64,000 nucleotides of DNA from Heterocephalus glaber (lineage: Eukaryota; Chordata; Mammalia; Rodentia; Bathyergidae): NCBI RefSeq assembly GCF_000247695.1, contig NW_004624781.1, forward strand, positions 12,108,571-12,172,570, read 5' to 3'. The translations under genes were made by a program, and so were the position numbers. This document shows positions 43,688 through 57,058 of the stretch, piece after piece. Positions within the stretch are counted from its first letter, which is position 1. Every line of letters starts with the position of its first letter. The notes under the pieces are model-generated. The model saw only the letters and a program-made list of their open reading frames with translations, ran no database searches and was not told the origin of the DNA.

Positions 43688-43984
43688 AAGACTGCATCAC
43701 CTGCAGTACAAGATGCAGCTGAGGAGCACTGGAGCTGGTGATTTATGCACATGAAAAAGATTTTTCCTAAATAAGATCTTGAAAGAAATGCTATTTAATG
43801 AGTATTTTAGATGTCACCATTACACAAATAAGTTCAGAAACAAGCTGCTTAATCTAATGTCACACAGCAAATTCAGTCCAGGACTTCTATATTTTCTTTC
43901 CAACTAATGAGTTGTGCATGAGGAGAGAACTGAGGAAGATGCAGCAGAAGCTAAAGGCTGTACGTGAGGCTAGGGTGTGAAATG

Positions 43985-44115
43985 TGTTTCTGTCCTTTCT
44001 ACTCTGATGTTAGGACAGCTTCTTAACTTTTCTGAGCTTTAGAATCTGAGCTGGGAAATGGGGATGACACAGCCCTCCTAGAGTTGTGGTGCAGATCTGC
44101 TTAGATAATGTGTGC
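43985..44115 (+). repeat. MIR SINE
   Basis: cttaacttttctgagcttta, then gaaatggggatgacacagcc and gtgcaaatgcc follow the MIR core order. Confidence 0.65.
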
Positions 44116-44419
44116 AAATGCCCCAACCTCAGGAAGATAAGATGCTTCTTTTATTCACTGTCTGCAAAGCAGCACTTCTGTGTCTTGGTCATTGGTCCTC
44201 ACATCATCCTTTTCAAACCTCAAGCTTCAATACCAAGTATTCTGGCCTCAGCCTCCGCCTGGACTCTGTCCCGTAATTCTGTGTTCATACCCTGTACCAG
44301 CCTCTTGCTTGTCCCTTCTCAAGATCTTGCCCATCCTAGCTGGAGCTCCACCTAAAGAGCCTTTGCATGGAGTTATAGGCTTCGAGGACCTGCTATAGCT
44401 TCTACAGACTTTCTTTCCT

Positions 44420-44525
44420 TTGAACTCACAGCAGCCCTGCAGGGGAAGCAGGCCCACCGTTACCCATATCTTATCACTAAAGAACCCCAAGCCAGAGACA
44501 CTTAGTAATTTTCCCAAGACCACAA
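44420..44525 (-). repeat. MIR SINE
   Basis: Reverse MIR phrases: cacagcagccctgcaggg, then cttagtaattttcccaagac and cacaagtgggagaagcag. Confidence 0.6.
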
Positions 44526-44529
44526 GTGG

Positions 44530-44720
44530 GAGAAGCAGAGGCTTTGAGGTCAGAAAGTCCCAGGTTCAAGTCTCAACTTTGCCAGCATCGTGGCCTCTGG
44601 AGAGTTACAGAGCTTTCCTGATCTCAGTTTCCCCAGCTGTAAAATGACATCTGTTGAGTGTCCTGCAAGGTTGCAGGTGTTGTACGTGCAGTAGTAAGCA
44701 CGCCATACAAGGATCCAGTG
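44530..44720 (+). repeat. MIR SINE
   Basis: gaggtcagaaagtcccaggt, caagtctcaactttgccag and ctcagtttccccagctgtaa give the MIR left part and core in order. Confidence 0.8.
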
Positions 44721-47000
44721 CACCTCGCCACCTCTCTGCACTACCCCACCACTCCAGCTAGACAGAAGCTCCTCCACCTCTGAACTGCAAGAGCATTCAT
44801 CATCTTTATCAGGAGTCTCTAATTGCATATCTCAGAGGCCAACTGTAGCTAATGAACAGCAGATAGGATTTTGCCAACACACTGTAAAGATCACAAAATG
44901 GAAGAGCTGGAAAATCACTTTCTGGGAAGGAACTGGGCCAGCCTAGGAACCTCAGCAGCCCCTGGGTGGCCATTATTGGGTGACTCTGTGACGTGCCTTT
45001 CCTCCTCATGGTACATCTCTCCACTCCCAGCCCACATGTACAGAAGGGCAGATCTAACTGTCCTGGCCAGGACCTCATGGCACTCTCTGGGCAGGTGGAC
45101 AGGGTGGGAGGCAGCCTGGCAGGTCACCATGGAACAGAAGAGAGGCAGTTCCATGAGGGTAGGCACCTTCTCGTGAAACTCTAAATTCAACTGTTGCATG
45201 TGGACGTCTTCTGTCTTTACATCCGCTAGACCACAGGCCTGGGAGGACAGCATGTGCTGAGTCGAGGAGGGTGTCCTGCTCCTATGCTCAGATGCCATTT
45301 GGAACCCCATGGACTGGCCCAGGGCCTCGCATAGATTGATGCCGAGTAAAAAGCGAGCGATTTTGTCATGGATTTCATTACAGTACTCAGTCTTTGCAGT
45401 CCAAAAAAATCAAATCAATTGAGGTCTTTCCTGTCTTCTCCAAGCTCCTAATCCTCAGCACTACCTCCACACACAATCAGCAATAACAATTCACCCGATT
45501 TCCTTGGATATAGGAGCTCATAAGTTCCTGGAGCTTAGCACATCCCATCACAACCTCGGTGTGAGGTGCCAGAGGCCTTGCCAAGCAACTTGATTCATAA
45601 GTCATTATAATTGAAGCCGAATACAATTAATTGCATAATTTTGAACTCTTCAAGTTTAATGCAAAAAAATTACATCACAAAATCCAGGTATGATGAAATA
45701 TTTCTAATGAAAGGAATAAAGAGAACCTGCATAAGCACTAGTTCATGTTTGTGACATGTACACGCTCCAGGCATCAATAAAAATTCGTGTAGCTCAAGTG
45801 CACAAATTTCCTAAACACGTGGCCCACCGTTGAATAAACATTTTAATACTGCCACAACATTTTGATAACATCAGTGACATCCACCTTCAACCTGCTGCAG
45901 AGTTTTTTCTTCTTGTAGGCACAAACTCTGAATCGGCTCATATCTTGGGTTTTGTGTTGATTTTTGTCTTATTTTCTCTTCCTTTGGAGTTTGAATTTGT
46001 TCTTTCAGATAGTTACCAACTTGCTAGAGGACGTGTCAGGAAATAGCTGATGAATAAAAAGAGTACCATCTGCCTTTGACAAAATTTTTATCCAATTCAG
46101 CAGACAGGATTTCCTTGAAGAAAAACCTGAGAAATTAATTAATTAACTGTAACTGAATTTCACCTCTTTAACCTTAACTCTCGAGCAAACCTGAGCTAAA
46201 TAAACATCTGACCATTCAATCTCTTCCACTTAAGGTTAACTTGAGTTTATTATTCAGGCTACTGCCCTTGTGTATTAGGCAGTGCATAAATTACACATAC
46301 TAATTACCCTGGATGGGGCACCACTTTAATGAATTCTTTTAATTAAACTGCAACACAGTGGTTTTGCACAGGATGGTCTATATTTCATCCTTAAACCACG
46401 TTAACCTTCATCTTTGTCTGGGAAGCTCACCACATCCAGCGAGGGTCTGAATTTAATTCATCTAAGTATTCAGCAGTCCCCCTGCACTATCCTAAGGAAA
46501 TTTGAAAAATGTTTCGTTTCTGCTTGGAGGTTAAGAAATTAGATGCCTCTGTGTAAAGTTATGATTCTACTGGGGATATTGACATGGGGGAAAAAAGCAA
46601 AACTGAAATGGCAGTATTGAGTGGCATAGTCCAGCCATCGTACAATGTAAAGAAAAGAAGTCACATTAACAATGTTCCTACTAAGCAAGGAACATCTTTC
46701 ACTTGGGGATCCTTCTATTCCTGACTGTATAGTAAATAATCCTTACTCTGAGTCCAGTTTTCAAAGGTACAATTAGTCCTCTATTATCTAGAACCATTAG
46801 ATGATACAGAGGCAGAGAAACCTGAAACTAGTATTTTAAGGATGAATATCAGTCTTGTCTTTTTCACTGAGTCCTTGCTTCTAGATAGTAAGGTTGAGAG
46901 CTTTGTGTTTTACCTCCCTGGTATACGATGCAGGGGAGGATGAGGAGGAAAGGGGAGGAGAGAATCAAACAGCCAGAGGACTGTCTAGATTCCCGGAACC
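44721..47000. other. Repeat-poor stretch, possible conserved non-coding DNA
   Basis: About 2.3 kb without recognised repeats in a repeat-rich neighbourhood. The left third is GC-balanced; the rest is AT-rich with many TAATTA/TTAATTAA-type cores. Confidence 0.4.
45590..46360. promoter_or_regulatory. Candidate enhancer-like block rich in homeodomain/POU cores
   Basis: Cores seen are AATTAATTGCATAATT (45625-45640), AATTAATTAATTAACT (46133-46148), GCATAAATTACACATA (46284-46299), TAATTACCC (46301-46309), TAATGAATTC (46327-46336) and TTAATTAAAC (46339-46348). The combination of TAAT and ATGCAT/GCATAA cores suggests homeodomain and POU binding. This is a motif-based inference in AT-rich DNA, where such cores are also common by chance. 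Confidence 0.3.
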
Positions 47001-47009
47001 ACAGTGATC

Positions 47010-47090
47010 TCCAGCTCAGTCAGTGAACATTAACTAAGCACCTACTGTATTCTCAGCATTTTGTCTAGCGCCGGAATGTCACAGTGATTA
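47010..47090 (+). repeat. L2/MIR 3'-end fragment
   Basis: gaacattaactaagcaccta then ctgtattctcagcattttgt resembles the shared L2/MIR tail. Confidence 0.55.
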
Positions 47091-47261
47091 AGGATTGCTG
47101 TATTTGTGCTTGTTGTTTTTAAAAAAAAATACAAGGAACCTACATAGGTTTGTACTTACATAGATAAGTTTGAGAAGTTGTCCCCTCAAAACACCTCTTT
47201 GCTTCTGGGAGATATTAGAGGCCTGAGTTGGGAGAAAAAGGTGCTGATCCTATATACTCCT

Positions 47262-47322
47262 CCTCCTCCTCCTCATCCTCTTTCTCCTCCTGCTCCATTT
47301 CCTCTCCCTCCTTTTTCTATTA
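47262..47322. repeat. Pyrimidine-rich low-complexity tract
   Basis: (CCT)n-like run followed by mixed C/T. It may be another L1 3' UTR remnant; not decidable from composition. Confidence 0.6.
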
Positions 47323-47399
47323 TGGCACATGATAGTTTTTCATTCAAAAGATTAAAAGGAAAAATAGCTGGGGAGAGACAAACAAATCACAGTGTAGTG

Positions 47400-47545
47400 T
47401 GGCAAGTACTGTGACAGGGGAACTGACCTGCAAACACAGGGGCAGAAGGACCTGGCAGTGTCTGGGGAGTCAGGGAGGACTCCCGGAAGAGGTGGTGTTT
47501 ACGTTGGGTCTTGAAGCATGAAGATGAGAGTGTGTCAAGTTAGGC
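47400..47545 (+). repeat. L2 LINE 3' fragment
   Basis: gggaggactcccggaagagg, then tggtgtttacgttgggtctt and gaagcatgaagatga match the strongest L2 landmark (ggaggaggtg...gagctgggtcttgaagga). Confidence 0.7.
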
Positions 47546-48515
47546 ATCACCCATTGAGTAATGGGGAGAAGAGGATAGCCTAAGATGGCTCCACCCACCC
47601 TAAGACTTTCTTCTCTAAGACAAGCTGTTAACAGACATGCTGTGCTTTCCTGATGACATGGGGAAAAAGTGTTTAAGTCATTTTGATTTCTGGTAACAAG
47701 GTGATTAAGAATGATGCATTGTAAATAGTCTGAGAAAAATTTGTTCATTCTGGAAAACAGTTGAATAGTTTGCCTTCACAGTTACTCCAGCAGGTCTCAG
47801 AATGTTCACTGAGCCCTCATTTAACCTGAAGTTGCTCAAAAGCTACTGACCTGTAGGATGCAACTGAAAACAACTGATCTCTGTTTTGATAGGGAAGACA
47901 AAGAATAGAGGGTATTTTTATCAGCAAAGCCTAGTTCTTAATTCCATATCATTATATCTAGAAATAGCACCCCCCCCCCTTTTCTGAACTCCCCCTTGCA
48001 GCCATGATAGAAGGACAGGGAAAGTGAAGACCAGGATGGTCTTAGATTCCATACTTGACCACTGATGGAGTCCTTTGGGTCCCTTACCCTGAGGACTTGG
48101 AGAGCTATTATAGGAACGAGGTAGTTCCAAACCAGGCAAAAGAATCCTGCTTTCCACCACAGAGCAACAAATCCTAGAAAGAGGGCTATGGAGAAGTTGG
48201 CAGCACTCTCCAGGCCTCTTAGAAATTCCATTTACATAATGCAGTGGGACGGGAAAGGGCAAGCTGATTAATTTCTCACCACCCCAACACTGGAGTGACC
48301 GATACCTTTCAGTTATTCACTGAGCCATAGTTATGTGCCAGATGCAGGCAGCACGAAGATGTATGTCACATGGTTCCTGCTCCCCAGTAGTTCTCAATGA
48401 AAAGAGAGTTGCAGAAAAAACAGGAATAGGTAAGAATGTGCCCTCCAGTCAGAGACCAGGAAGCAGGACTCTTCTCCACAAAGCTGAGGGCTTCATAGAG
48501 AGCCTTAAGACCCCT
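47546..48515. other. Unassigned non-repetitive sequence
   Basis: Nothing recognised; a C10 run lies near 47970-47979. Confidence 0.35.
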
Positions 48516-48518
48516 GAG

Positions 48519-48727
48519 CATGGCCCAGCACGGTGGCACATGCCTACAGTCCCAGCGCCCTGAGATGCTGAGGCAGGAATACCACAAGTTCAAGCTCAAT
48601 CCAGGTATCTTAGTGACTGAGGCCCTGTCTCAAAATTTGAACAAGGGAGGGGGGCTGATGATGTAGCTCAGTGTGAAAGCCCTGGGTTCAACCCCCCGTC
48701 CCAAATCTCAAAAAAAAAAAAAAAAAA
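48519..48727 (+). mobile_element. B1-ID dimeric SINE
   Basis: B1 part (ggcccagcacggtggcacat ... gatgctgaggcaggaatac), ctgtctcaaaatttg linker, ID part (gatgatgtagctcagtgtga ... gggttcaaccccc) and an 18-base A run. Confidence 0.88.
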
Positions 48728-49300
48728 GCTAAAACAGTATGGCACAAATATGCCTTTGAAGTAGAAATATTCCTAACTACTGAATTGATCCTTTCTGTTT
48801 TAGTCCATAGCAGAATGGCTGATATGCATTGGATAGGACATGATTTAAAGACAGAGTTGCATATTTTGGGAAGTGGCTACACCCAATAGGTTCTTCTCTC
48901 CCCTAGCACCCTCACCAAATGCAGGAAGTCTGACAGCTCCTTCAACAGCCTGTGACCAACCCTAGGCTCCAGAGTAAGTTTTTATGGTGAGAGCGGTGGC
49001 TCTTGAGACAGTCAACTCAATTTCTTTTTGCCTATGCTGTGGGACCCTGGTTGTCACTTAGCATTCCTAACGCTCTCAGCTTTCTGTGCAACTTGGGTAA
49101 TGATAACGGATGTCAAGCAAAGTGACAGGGATCTAGCAAGTCATCAGTGTTAGCTACGATGATTAGTGTAAGGCAAGTGTATCTGGGCCTTCTAAACGAG
49201 AGGCTTTTCTTGCTCAATTATCAAAAAGTGGCATCCAAAGCTGGTAGAATGTAGGAATGTTATTTGTTATTACAATACATTCACAAGGGCATGTGAACAC
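48728..49300. other. Unassigned non-repetitive sequence
   Basis: Nothing recognised. Confidence 0.35.
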
Positions 49301-49301
49301 A

Positions 49302-49335
<34 letters not shown>
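49302..49335. repeat. (CA)n microsatellite
   Basis: About 17 nearly perfect CA dinucleotides. Confidence 0.95.
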
Positions 49336-49337
<2 letters not shown>

Positions 49338-49442
49338 TCATTTCAGTTTAGATACCAGATGACACCAGCCTATCCCTGTGAAGGAAAGGCCCAAGAGGAA
49401 TTCCCAATCATGCACATGCTACTTTTGCTGCCTTACTGGAAA

Positions 49443-49628
49443 CTCATAGCCAGGCATAGTGGTACATGCCTGTAATCCCAGCCCTCTGGGAGTCTGAGGC
49501 AAAAGGATCTTCAGTCCAAGCCCAGCATGGGCCACTGAGACCCTGAATTAAAAATTTTTAAAGGGCTAAGTATATAGCTCAGTATGAAGGCCCTGGGTTT
49601 AATCCCTACTGCTACCAAAAGAAATCCA
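49443..49628 (+). mobile_element. B1-ID dimeric SINE
   Basis: agccaggcatagtggtacat, gcctgtaatcccagccctct, then ctaagtatatagctcagtat and gggtttaatccctac. More diverged than the IDs with clean duplications. Confidence 0.85.
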
Positions 49629-50165
49629 ATTTATAACAATAGTTATCTGTTTGAGGGAGGCAAGAAGACTCTGAACCATCAGGGATTGCGTGTTCATTTT
49701 TATTGTACACTTTAACTTAATTTTTAAATGTACTGTCCCTCAAAAAAATTATACAAATTTAAATGTGTTTAAAATGTTTGAAAGTGATATTATGAGATAC
49801 TGACGGGCCACTGGAGATTGCACAGTAGTAGATTTATAAACACATTTTTATTAGTTTGTTTCTACATACATCTCTCCACATAAATAAGGCTATTTGATTT
49901 TCAGTGTCTTCTGTAACTGATTATCACATGATGGATTAACTTATGCACTGCATATTTTACACTGAGCATTTTATCTTAAGGAAAAGAAACAAAATAAATA
50001 TAAGTTGTAGTAATTAACAAATTCAGGGTTTAAATGTGGTTATGAGCCTAATAACTAGGGATTTGTACCATTGACTCTGCTGGTTCGCCAGCCTTCAAAA
50101 TCAAACCAGAACTGTACAGCCAACTATCCTGGGGCTCCGGTTTGCAAACAGCATACAGGGTATCA
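49629..50165. other. AT-rich unassigned sequence
   Basis: Nothing recognised. Confidence 0.35.
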
Positions 50166-50182
50166 GGGGACTTCTCAGTCTT

Positions 50183-50281
50183 TTTTTGTTGTTGTTTTAT
50201 TTTTTTGGTACCGGGGATCGAACTCGGGTCTTTGCGCTTGCGCAGCAGGCAGCGAAACCACTGAGCTAAATCCCCGGCCCA
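50183..50281 (-). mobile_element. ID-type SINE, young
   Basis: Reverse ID with ggtaccggggatcgaactcg and ccactgagctaaatccccgg. A perfect 14-bp duplication GACTTCTCAGTCTT lies at 50169-50182 and 50282-50295. Confidence 0.95.
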
Positions 50282-50309
50282 GACTTCTCAGTCTTAACTA
50301 GAGCAGGGG

Positions 50310-50375
50310 GATAGAAATCTCCTATTGGTTCTGTTGTTTGGAGAACCCTGACTACCCCAATTAATACAGACAGTG
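50310..50375 (+). repeat. 3' end of an LTR-like repeat
   Basis: tcctattggttctgttgttt then ggagaaccctgac and aattaatacaga match the terminal phrase of the family seen at 16857 (reverse) and 26647-27200. Confidence 0.55.
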
Positions 50376-50394
50376 TTACATGTTAGGAAATACA

Positions 50395-50502
50395 GTTTTG
50401 TTGTTACTGATGTTGTTGACATTGTTGCAGCACTGGGAGTTGAAACCAGGACTCATGCATTCTAGCTAAGTGCTCTACCACTGAGCTATGTCCCCAGCCT
50501 GA
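50395..50502 (-). mobile_element. Old ID-type SINE
   Basis: (GTT)n-like tail, gcagcactgggagttgaaac and ctctaccactgagctatgtc in reverse ID order. Diverged. Confidence 0.75.
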
Positions 50503-50914
50503 AATGGAGATGTTTATAGGCATTGTGCTGATTCTAGCTCTCCTTCTTGGACACACATGTGCAAAGTAATGTCTACACCCTTCACTGTGTTATTCCAAAA
50601 ATTTCCATCCCAAATTGCTAGAAAATGTTATTTTCAAATTTAAATTAATGTTGGCTATGGGAAGTGAAAGTCACCTTGTACTAGAAAATAAGAGAGCACA
50701 AAGAGAAATTTTCACTTGTGTGTATTTGTTGAAATATAGCAAAAATGTTAAGAAAGAGCAGGCCAGCTTGGGAGTGAGAAATTTCTGGAAAGTCCTGAAC
50801 TAATTTGTATCTTGGGACAGAGGAATGAATATAATTAATATAACAGAGAATTTAAGAGTAGGACATTTTTTCTGATCATGTGTGCCATAGTTATCTTAAC
50901 CAAATACCATATTG
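50503..50914. other. AT-rich unassigned sequence
   Basis: Nothing recognised; the 62-codon open frame at 50615-50803 looks incidental. Confidence 0.35.
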
Positions 50915-50928
50915 AGAAACAGAATTTA

Positions 50929-51023
50929 TGGGCCAGGGATGTAGCTCAGTGGCACAGCGCCTGCCTGGCAAGCATGAGGCCCTGAGTTCGATTCTCAGTA
51001 CAAAAAAAAAAAAGAAAAAAGAA
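50929..51023 (+). mobile_element. ID-type SINE with target-site duplication
   Basis: gggccagggatgtagctcag through gagttcgattctcagtac and an A/G-rich tail. The perfect 14-bp duplication AGAAACAGAATTTA lies at 50915-50928 and 51024-51037. It reads GATGTAGCTC rather than GATTTAGCTC, so it may be a different ID subfamily. Confidence 0.93.
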
Positions 51024-51140
51024 AGAAACAGAATTTACTTACATTACTGGAGCCCAGCAGTCTGTTACTAAGGGGCTGACCTCTTCTAATTCCATAGAGG
51101 GCTCTTGCTTCCTTTTTGTGTCTTTACATGGCGTTTCTTG

Positions 51141-51142
<2 letters not shown>

Positions 51143-51182
<40 letters not shown>

Positions 51183-51188
51183 GTGTGT
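51143..51188. repeat. (GT)n microsatellite
   Basis: About 23 GT dinucleotides with one C interruption near 51178. Confidence 0.95.
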
Positions 51189-51227
51189 AGTAAGAATGAG
51201 CAAGCTCTTTGCTGTCGGTTTTTAATT

Positions 51228-51312
51228 CTTTTTTTTCTGGCCTGGGGACTGAACCCAGGCCCTCACACCTTCGAGGCACATGCTCTACCCCTGAGAACTA
51301 CACCCCAGGAAG
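51228..51312 (-). mobile_element. ID-type SINE, diverged
   Basis: T run, ggcctggggactgaacccag and ctctacccctgagaactaca in reverse ID order. Confidence 0.75.
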
Positions 51313-52740
51313 TATCTCTTCTGATAAGCACATTAATCCTACCTGATCAGAACCCCCCTTTATGACCTCATTTAACCTTAAGTACCACCAAATCCAGCCG
51401 CCTTGTGGATTCGGGCTTCCACATATGAATTTTGGTGAGACACAAATACCAGTCCATCTGTCATAAAAACAATGATCCAAATCACAGCCTGACACTCTGT
51501 CCATACTTCCTGTGGAAAGCTTGTCTAGGTAAAGATTCTACCTTGATTAAAGACCACCAGGAAACAAGAGTAATGAGGAGGTCTTGGGATTTCAGCTTTG
51601 TGCTTGAACTTCATCCATTTTGCCTTTCACATCAGCATCTCAGATCTCACCAACATGTTCAAGTTGTAACCTCTCTGATGAAGGAAATAAGACTTGCCTT
51701 ACCTTAATAGGCAATTAGCTTTTACAATTAAATAGAGTCATGATTAATGACAATAACAGTTCTTCCTCAGTGTGCCCATCAATACAAGCAGGATGCTCAA
51801 AATCCCCAGGAACACTCATTGGTTGAGTTTACTGTACTCCAATTTCCATCCTTGTGCATCCAAAGCTGAGGAAGACATGAATTCTGTCCTCCAGGAGACA
51901 GAATTGAGTCTGAAGAGCTGTATGAACAGATCAAGTGCAGCAAGGGAGAGTTTTCTCCCTCATCAGTTTTTCTGATGTCTGGCACCACATTTACAAGCTA
52001 CACTTCATCAAAGTGGTCACCAATATGGAAGAAAACAGTGCCATATATATCAAGAAGAAATTCTGAACCATTGGTGGTATGACAGTTTCCTACGATGTTT
52101 TCAAACAGGAGAAAATGTTCAAATTGTACAAACTAAGAAGTCAGAAGTTTACTTGAAAAAAAAGCTAGGAGAATATTCCAATTGTCCAGTTAATCATTTT
52201 CCCGTAAAGAAATCCTACCCACTTTTTAGGAGCCAACTCTACCATTAAGCCTTTTCCAATTCTGATGGCCGGAAGTAGCCGCTGGCCTTCAAAACATTGC
52301 AGAGCTCTATGCCACCCAGCTGCAACTCCACCCAAAATGCTTTCTCCTGCAACACTTGTCTCCTGTCCTTATCATCTAGGGCAGGAACGCATTCTAAAAG
52401 CCAAATGTCAGAGCCATAGGATGTCAGACTAGAAGAGATCCAAGACTCCAAGAGATCCCTTGATTCCCCTTCCTCCATTTAGAGATGGGGACACTGAGGC
52501 CCCTGTAAGGAATTCTTATTGAGTGCGTGGGCCCTCTGAAGTGGTGACAATCAGCAACAGACATAAGGAAGGTAGAAGGACTTGGTAAAATGCCCAGAAG
52601 GGACATATGTCTGCATGGCCTCCAGAGATGTCTTGCAGGCTGGAGAGCAGGAGGGAGAGGGGCAGGGAACTAGGTCACTGAAGAGATGGGTCTGATCTTG
52701 GAGGGACTCTTGGCTTACATTTGGAGGGAAATTAGAACCA
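51313..52740. other. Unassigned sequence with a possible MIR trace
   Basis: 52478-52505 (tttagagatggggacactga) resembles the MIR core in reverse. The rest is not recognised. Confidence 0.35.
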
Positions 52741-52751
52741 CTGAAAGGATA

Positions 52752-52842
52752 TTTTTTTTTTTTTTTTTTGCTACCGAGGATGGAACTTGGACCTTGTGCT
52801 TGCAAGGCAGGTGGCAGAACCACTGAGATAAATACCCAGCCC
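52752..52842 (-). mobile_element. ID-type SINE
   Basis: T run, gctaccgaggatggaacttg and ccactgagataaatacccag in reverse ID order. AAGGAT(A/T)TT at 52745-52753 and 52843-52851 is the likely duplication. Confidence 0.88.
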
Positions 52843-52849
52843 AAGGATT

Positions 52850-53835
52850 TTACTTTTTAAAAATTAGCTTCATCAAAGTGCAATTTACATAGATCAAAAT
52901 TCACCTATTTTAAGTGCACAATTTGGTTAAGTTTTAACATGCATTTGGTTTTCAGTGCCACATAGTCAACATCTAGAAAACCTTTATGACCACAAACAGT
53001 TCCCTTCCACCTCTTGGCATCAATCTCTGCCCACGATTTCAGCTCTTGGCAACCACTGATCTGATTTCTCTTTCTGTATTTTGCCTTTTCCAGAATGTCA
53101 TATAAATGGAACCATAGCTCATGTGACCTTTGGTTTCTGGCATCTTTCACTTAGAACAATGCCTTTGAGAGTCATTGAAGTGTTGTGTATATCAGCAAGT
53201 CAGTCTTTTTATTGTTGAGGAGTATTCCTTTGTATGAATTGCCATAATATCCATTTACTGTACCAGTTAGAAGAACATTTGAGTTGTTTCCAGTTTGCAG
53301 TCATTATAAATAAAACTGCTATGAACACTTAAGTGTAGGACTTTATGCAGAGTTTTTGTCTTGGATAAATCCCTAGGAGTGGAATTTTTTGAGGTCATAA
53401 GATAATTGTACATTTAACTTTCTGAGAAACTACTCAAATACTTTGTGAAGGGGTTGTTCATTTGTATTCCCATCAACAATGTATAAAATTCCAGGGATCC
53501 TGTATCTTCATCAACACTTGGTATTGTCAGGTTTTAAGTTTTAGCCATGGTAATTAATGTCTTAATTATAAGTCTTGAAATGGGTCAATTTTAATTTGCC
53601 ATTCCCTAGTGAGTAGTGTTTTTTAAGGACACCGCTTTTAAGTGCTTTTTTGCCTTCCGTATCTTTTCCTTGAAGTGTTTGTTCAAATATTTTGCCCATT
53701 ACTTTTAGTAGTCTTATGATTCTTATAGAAGTCCCTTATATATATATTTGATATAAGTCCTATCAGATATATTTCTTGTGGTTTTCATTTCATTTCTCTT
53801 AATTCAACATTTTTAATGGTTTTAGCTCTTGTATC
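52850..53835 (-). mobile_element. Old L1 3' region
   Basis: cacatagtcaacatctagaa and tagaacaatgcctttgagag, then cagtttgcagtcattataaa, ggagtggaattttttgaggt and cccatcaacaatgtataaaa follow the reversed 3' ORF2/3' UTR order of old mammalian L1. No frame is open. Confidence 0.65.
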
Positions 53836-53837
53836 TT

Positions 53838-53912
53838 TTTCTTTCTTTTCTTTTTGAAATACTAGAGATTGAATCTAGGTCACTCTACTACTAAGCTACA
53901 GCCCCAGCCCAC
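53838..53912 (-). mobile_element. ID-type SINE, diverged, between two L1 segments
   Basis: gaaatactagagattgaatc and ctactaagctacagccccag in reverse ID order. Confidence 0.7.
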
Positions 53913-55749
<1,837 letters not shown>

Positions 55750-56179
55750 TGTTATGGCTTGTGTCTAGATGTTCCCCCAAAGCCTCATGCAGTCATAAGT
55801 GGGGTTCTTTCAGAGGTGGCTGAATCTAGAGTATGTGGTTGACTCATGGTGCAATGCTAGGATTAAGGGTGCTAGGATTAAGGGTGGATGGTTACTGAAT
55901 CAGTCCATTGATTGGTTTGGCACTGCCCTAATCCTGGTAGCCTGGAGAGGATATAAGGGACAGAAAGAAGCTTGTCTTGTCCTTTGCTTGTTTTTGTTAT
56001 CTTTTGCCTACAATTACTTATTTCTCCTCTGCAACACTCCTCTGCTGTATGCCACCCTGCCTTGGAGCCAGCCCACTATGGACTGAAACCTCTATGAACT
56101 GTAAGCCAAGTAAACTTTTCCTCTTTTAACTTTGGGTGTGGAGTATTTTGTCTCAGCAATGAGAAAAGTCAATAGGACA
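55750..56179 (+). mobile_element. 430-bp LTR-like repeat inserted in L1
   Basis: Starts tgttatggcttgtgtctaga and ends gaaaagtcaataggaca, so it has TG...CA ends and sits between two halves of one L1. It shares length and many phrases with 63131-63565 (gaggtggctgaatctagagta, actttgggtgtggagtattt, ttgtctcagcaatgagaaa). There is a possible polyadenylation-like region near its 3' part. No protein is encoded. Confidence 0.7.
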
Positions 56180-56370
56180 CTAGCTGAATGTGTTTATTAG
56201 TTCTAGGAGACTTTTGGTGGAATTTTTGGCTCTTCTAGGTAAGAATCAAGCCATCATGTCATTCTTTCCTATATATGTAGCTTTTATTTCATTCTCTTGC
56301 CTGATTTGCTCTGGCTAATGTTTCAAGTACTACATTGAACAAGAGTAGTGATGATGGACATCCTTAGTAT
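56180..56370 (-). mobile_element. L1 ORF2 continuation
   Basis: ctgaatgtgtttattagttc then gaatcaagccatcatgtcat and tacattgaacaagagtagtg continue the reversed reverse-transcriptase region from 55749. Confidence 0.75.
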
Positions 56371-56700
56371 TGTGGTTTATATATAGATGTCTCCCCCACA
56401 GCCTCATGTGCTCGTAGGTGGGGCTTGTGGGAGGTGATTGGATCGGGGTGCATGATATTCATTAGTGGGTTAGTCCACTGATGAGTTTATAGCTAAATGT
56501 GATGTTGGGAAATGAAGCCTAACTAGAGAAGGTGGGTCACTGGGAGTGTGGTTTAGAAGAGTCTGTCTCCTTCCCTCCTTCCTTGATCTCTCTCTGCTTC
56601 CTGTCACCATGCCATGAGCTGTTTCTCCCCTGCCACACCCCTGTGCCATGCTGCCCTCCCTTGGAGCCAGCTGGGGCAGCTTACTTTGTGTTAGTGGAGA
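56371..56700 (+). mobile_element. Related LTR-like repeat, 3' truncated
   Basis: tgtggtttatatatagatgt, ctcccccacagcctcatgtg and gcttcctgtcaccatgcca resemble the 5' two thirds of the 55750 and 63131 copies, but the family 3' end is missing. Confidence 0.55.
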
Positions 56701-56929
56701 CAGGTCTTCCTCCCCAGGAGCTGGGCTTAGCATTCCAGCCCGCTTCCTTCTCTTCCCTATATTGTCTTCAGATTCTCCAGTTTCTCTGTGATTTCTAGTT
56801 TTCCGCCTGGTTCTTTCTTAATTACAAGAGTTTTTCTTCCTTTTCTCTTCGCTAAATTATTTTCCAGATGTTATGAGTCCAGATCCTGGAGAGACTGTGA
56901 TATGCTGCCATATCCTTTCCTCCAAATTT

Positions 56930-57058
56930 TTTAAATTTTGAGACAGGGTCTTGATAATTTGCCCAGATGGGACTCAAATTTGTAATCTTCCTGATTTAGC
57001 CTCCCGCAGTTCTCAGATTTAGCCTCACATAATTCTTGTATGTCCCACCATGACCAGC
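56930..57058 (-). mobile_element. B1-type SINE
   Basis: Reverse B1: tttgagacagggtcttgata, atttgcccagatgggactca and tgtatgtcccaccatgacca. Confidence 0.75.
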
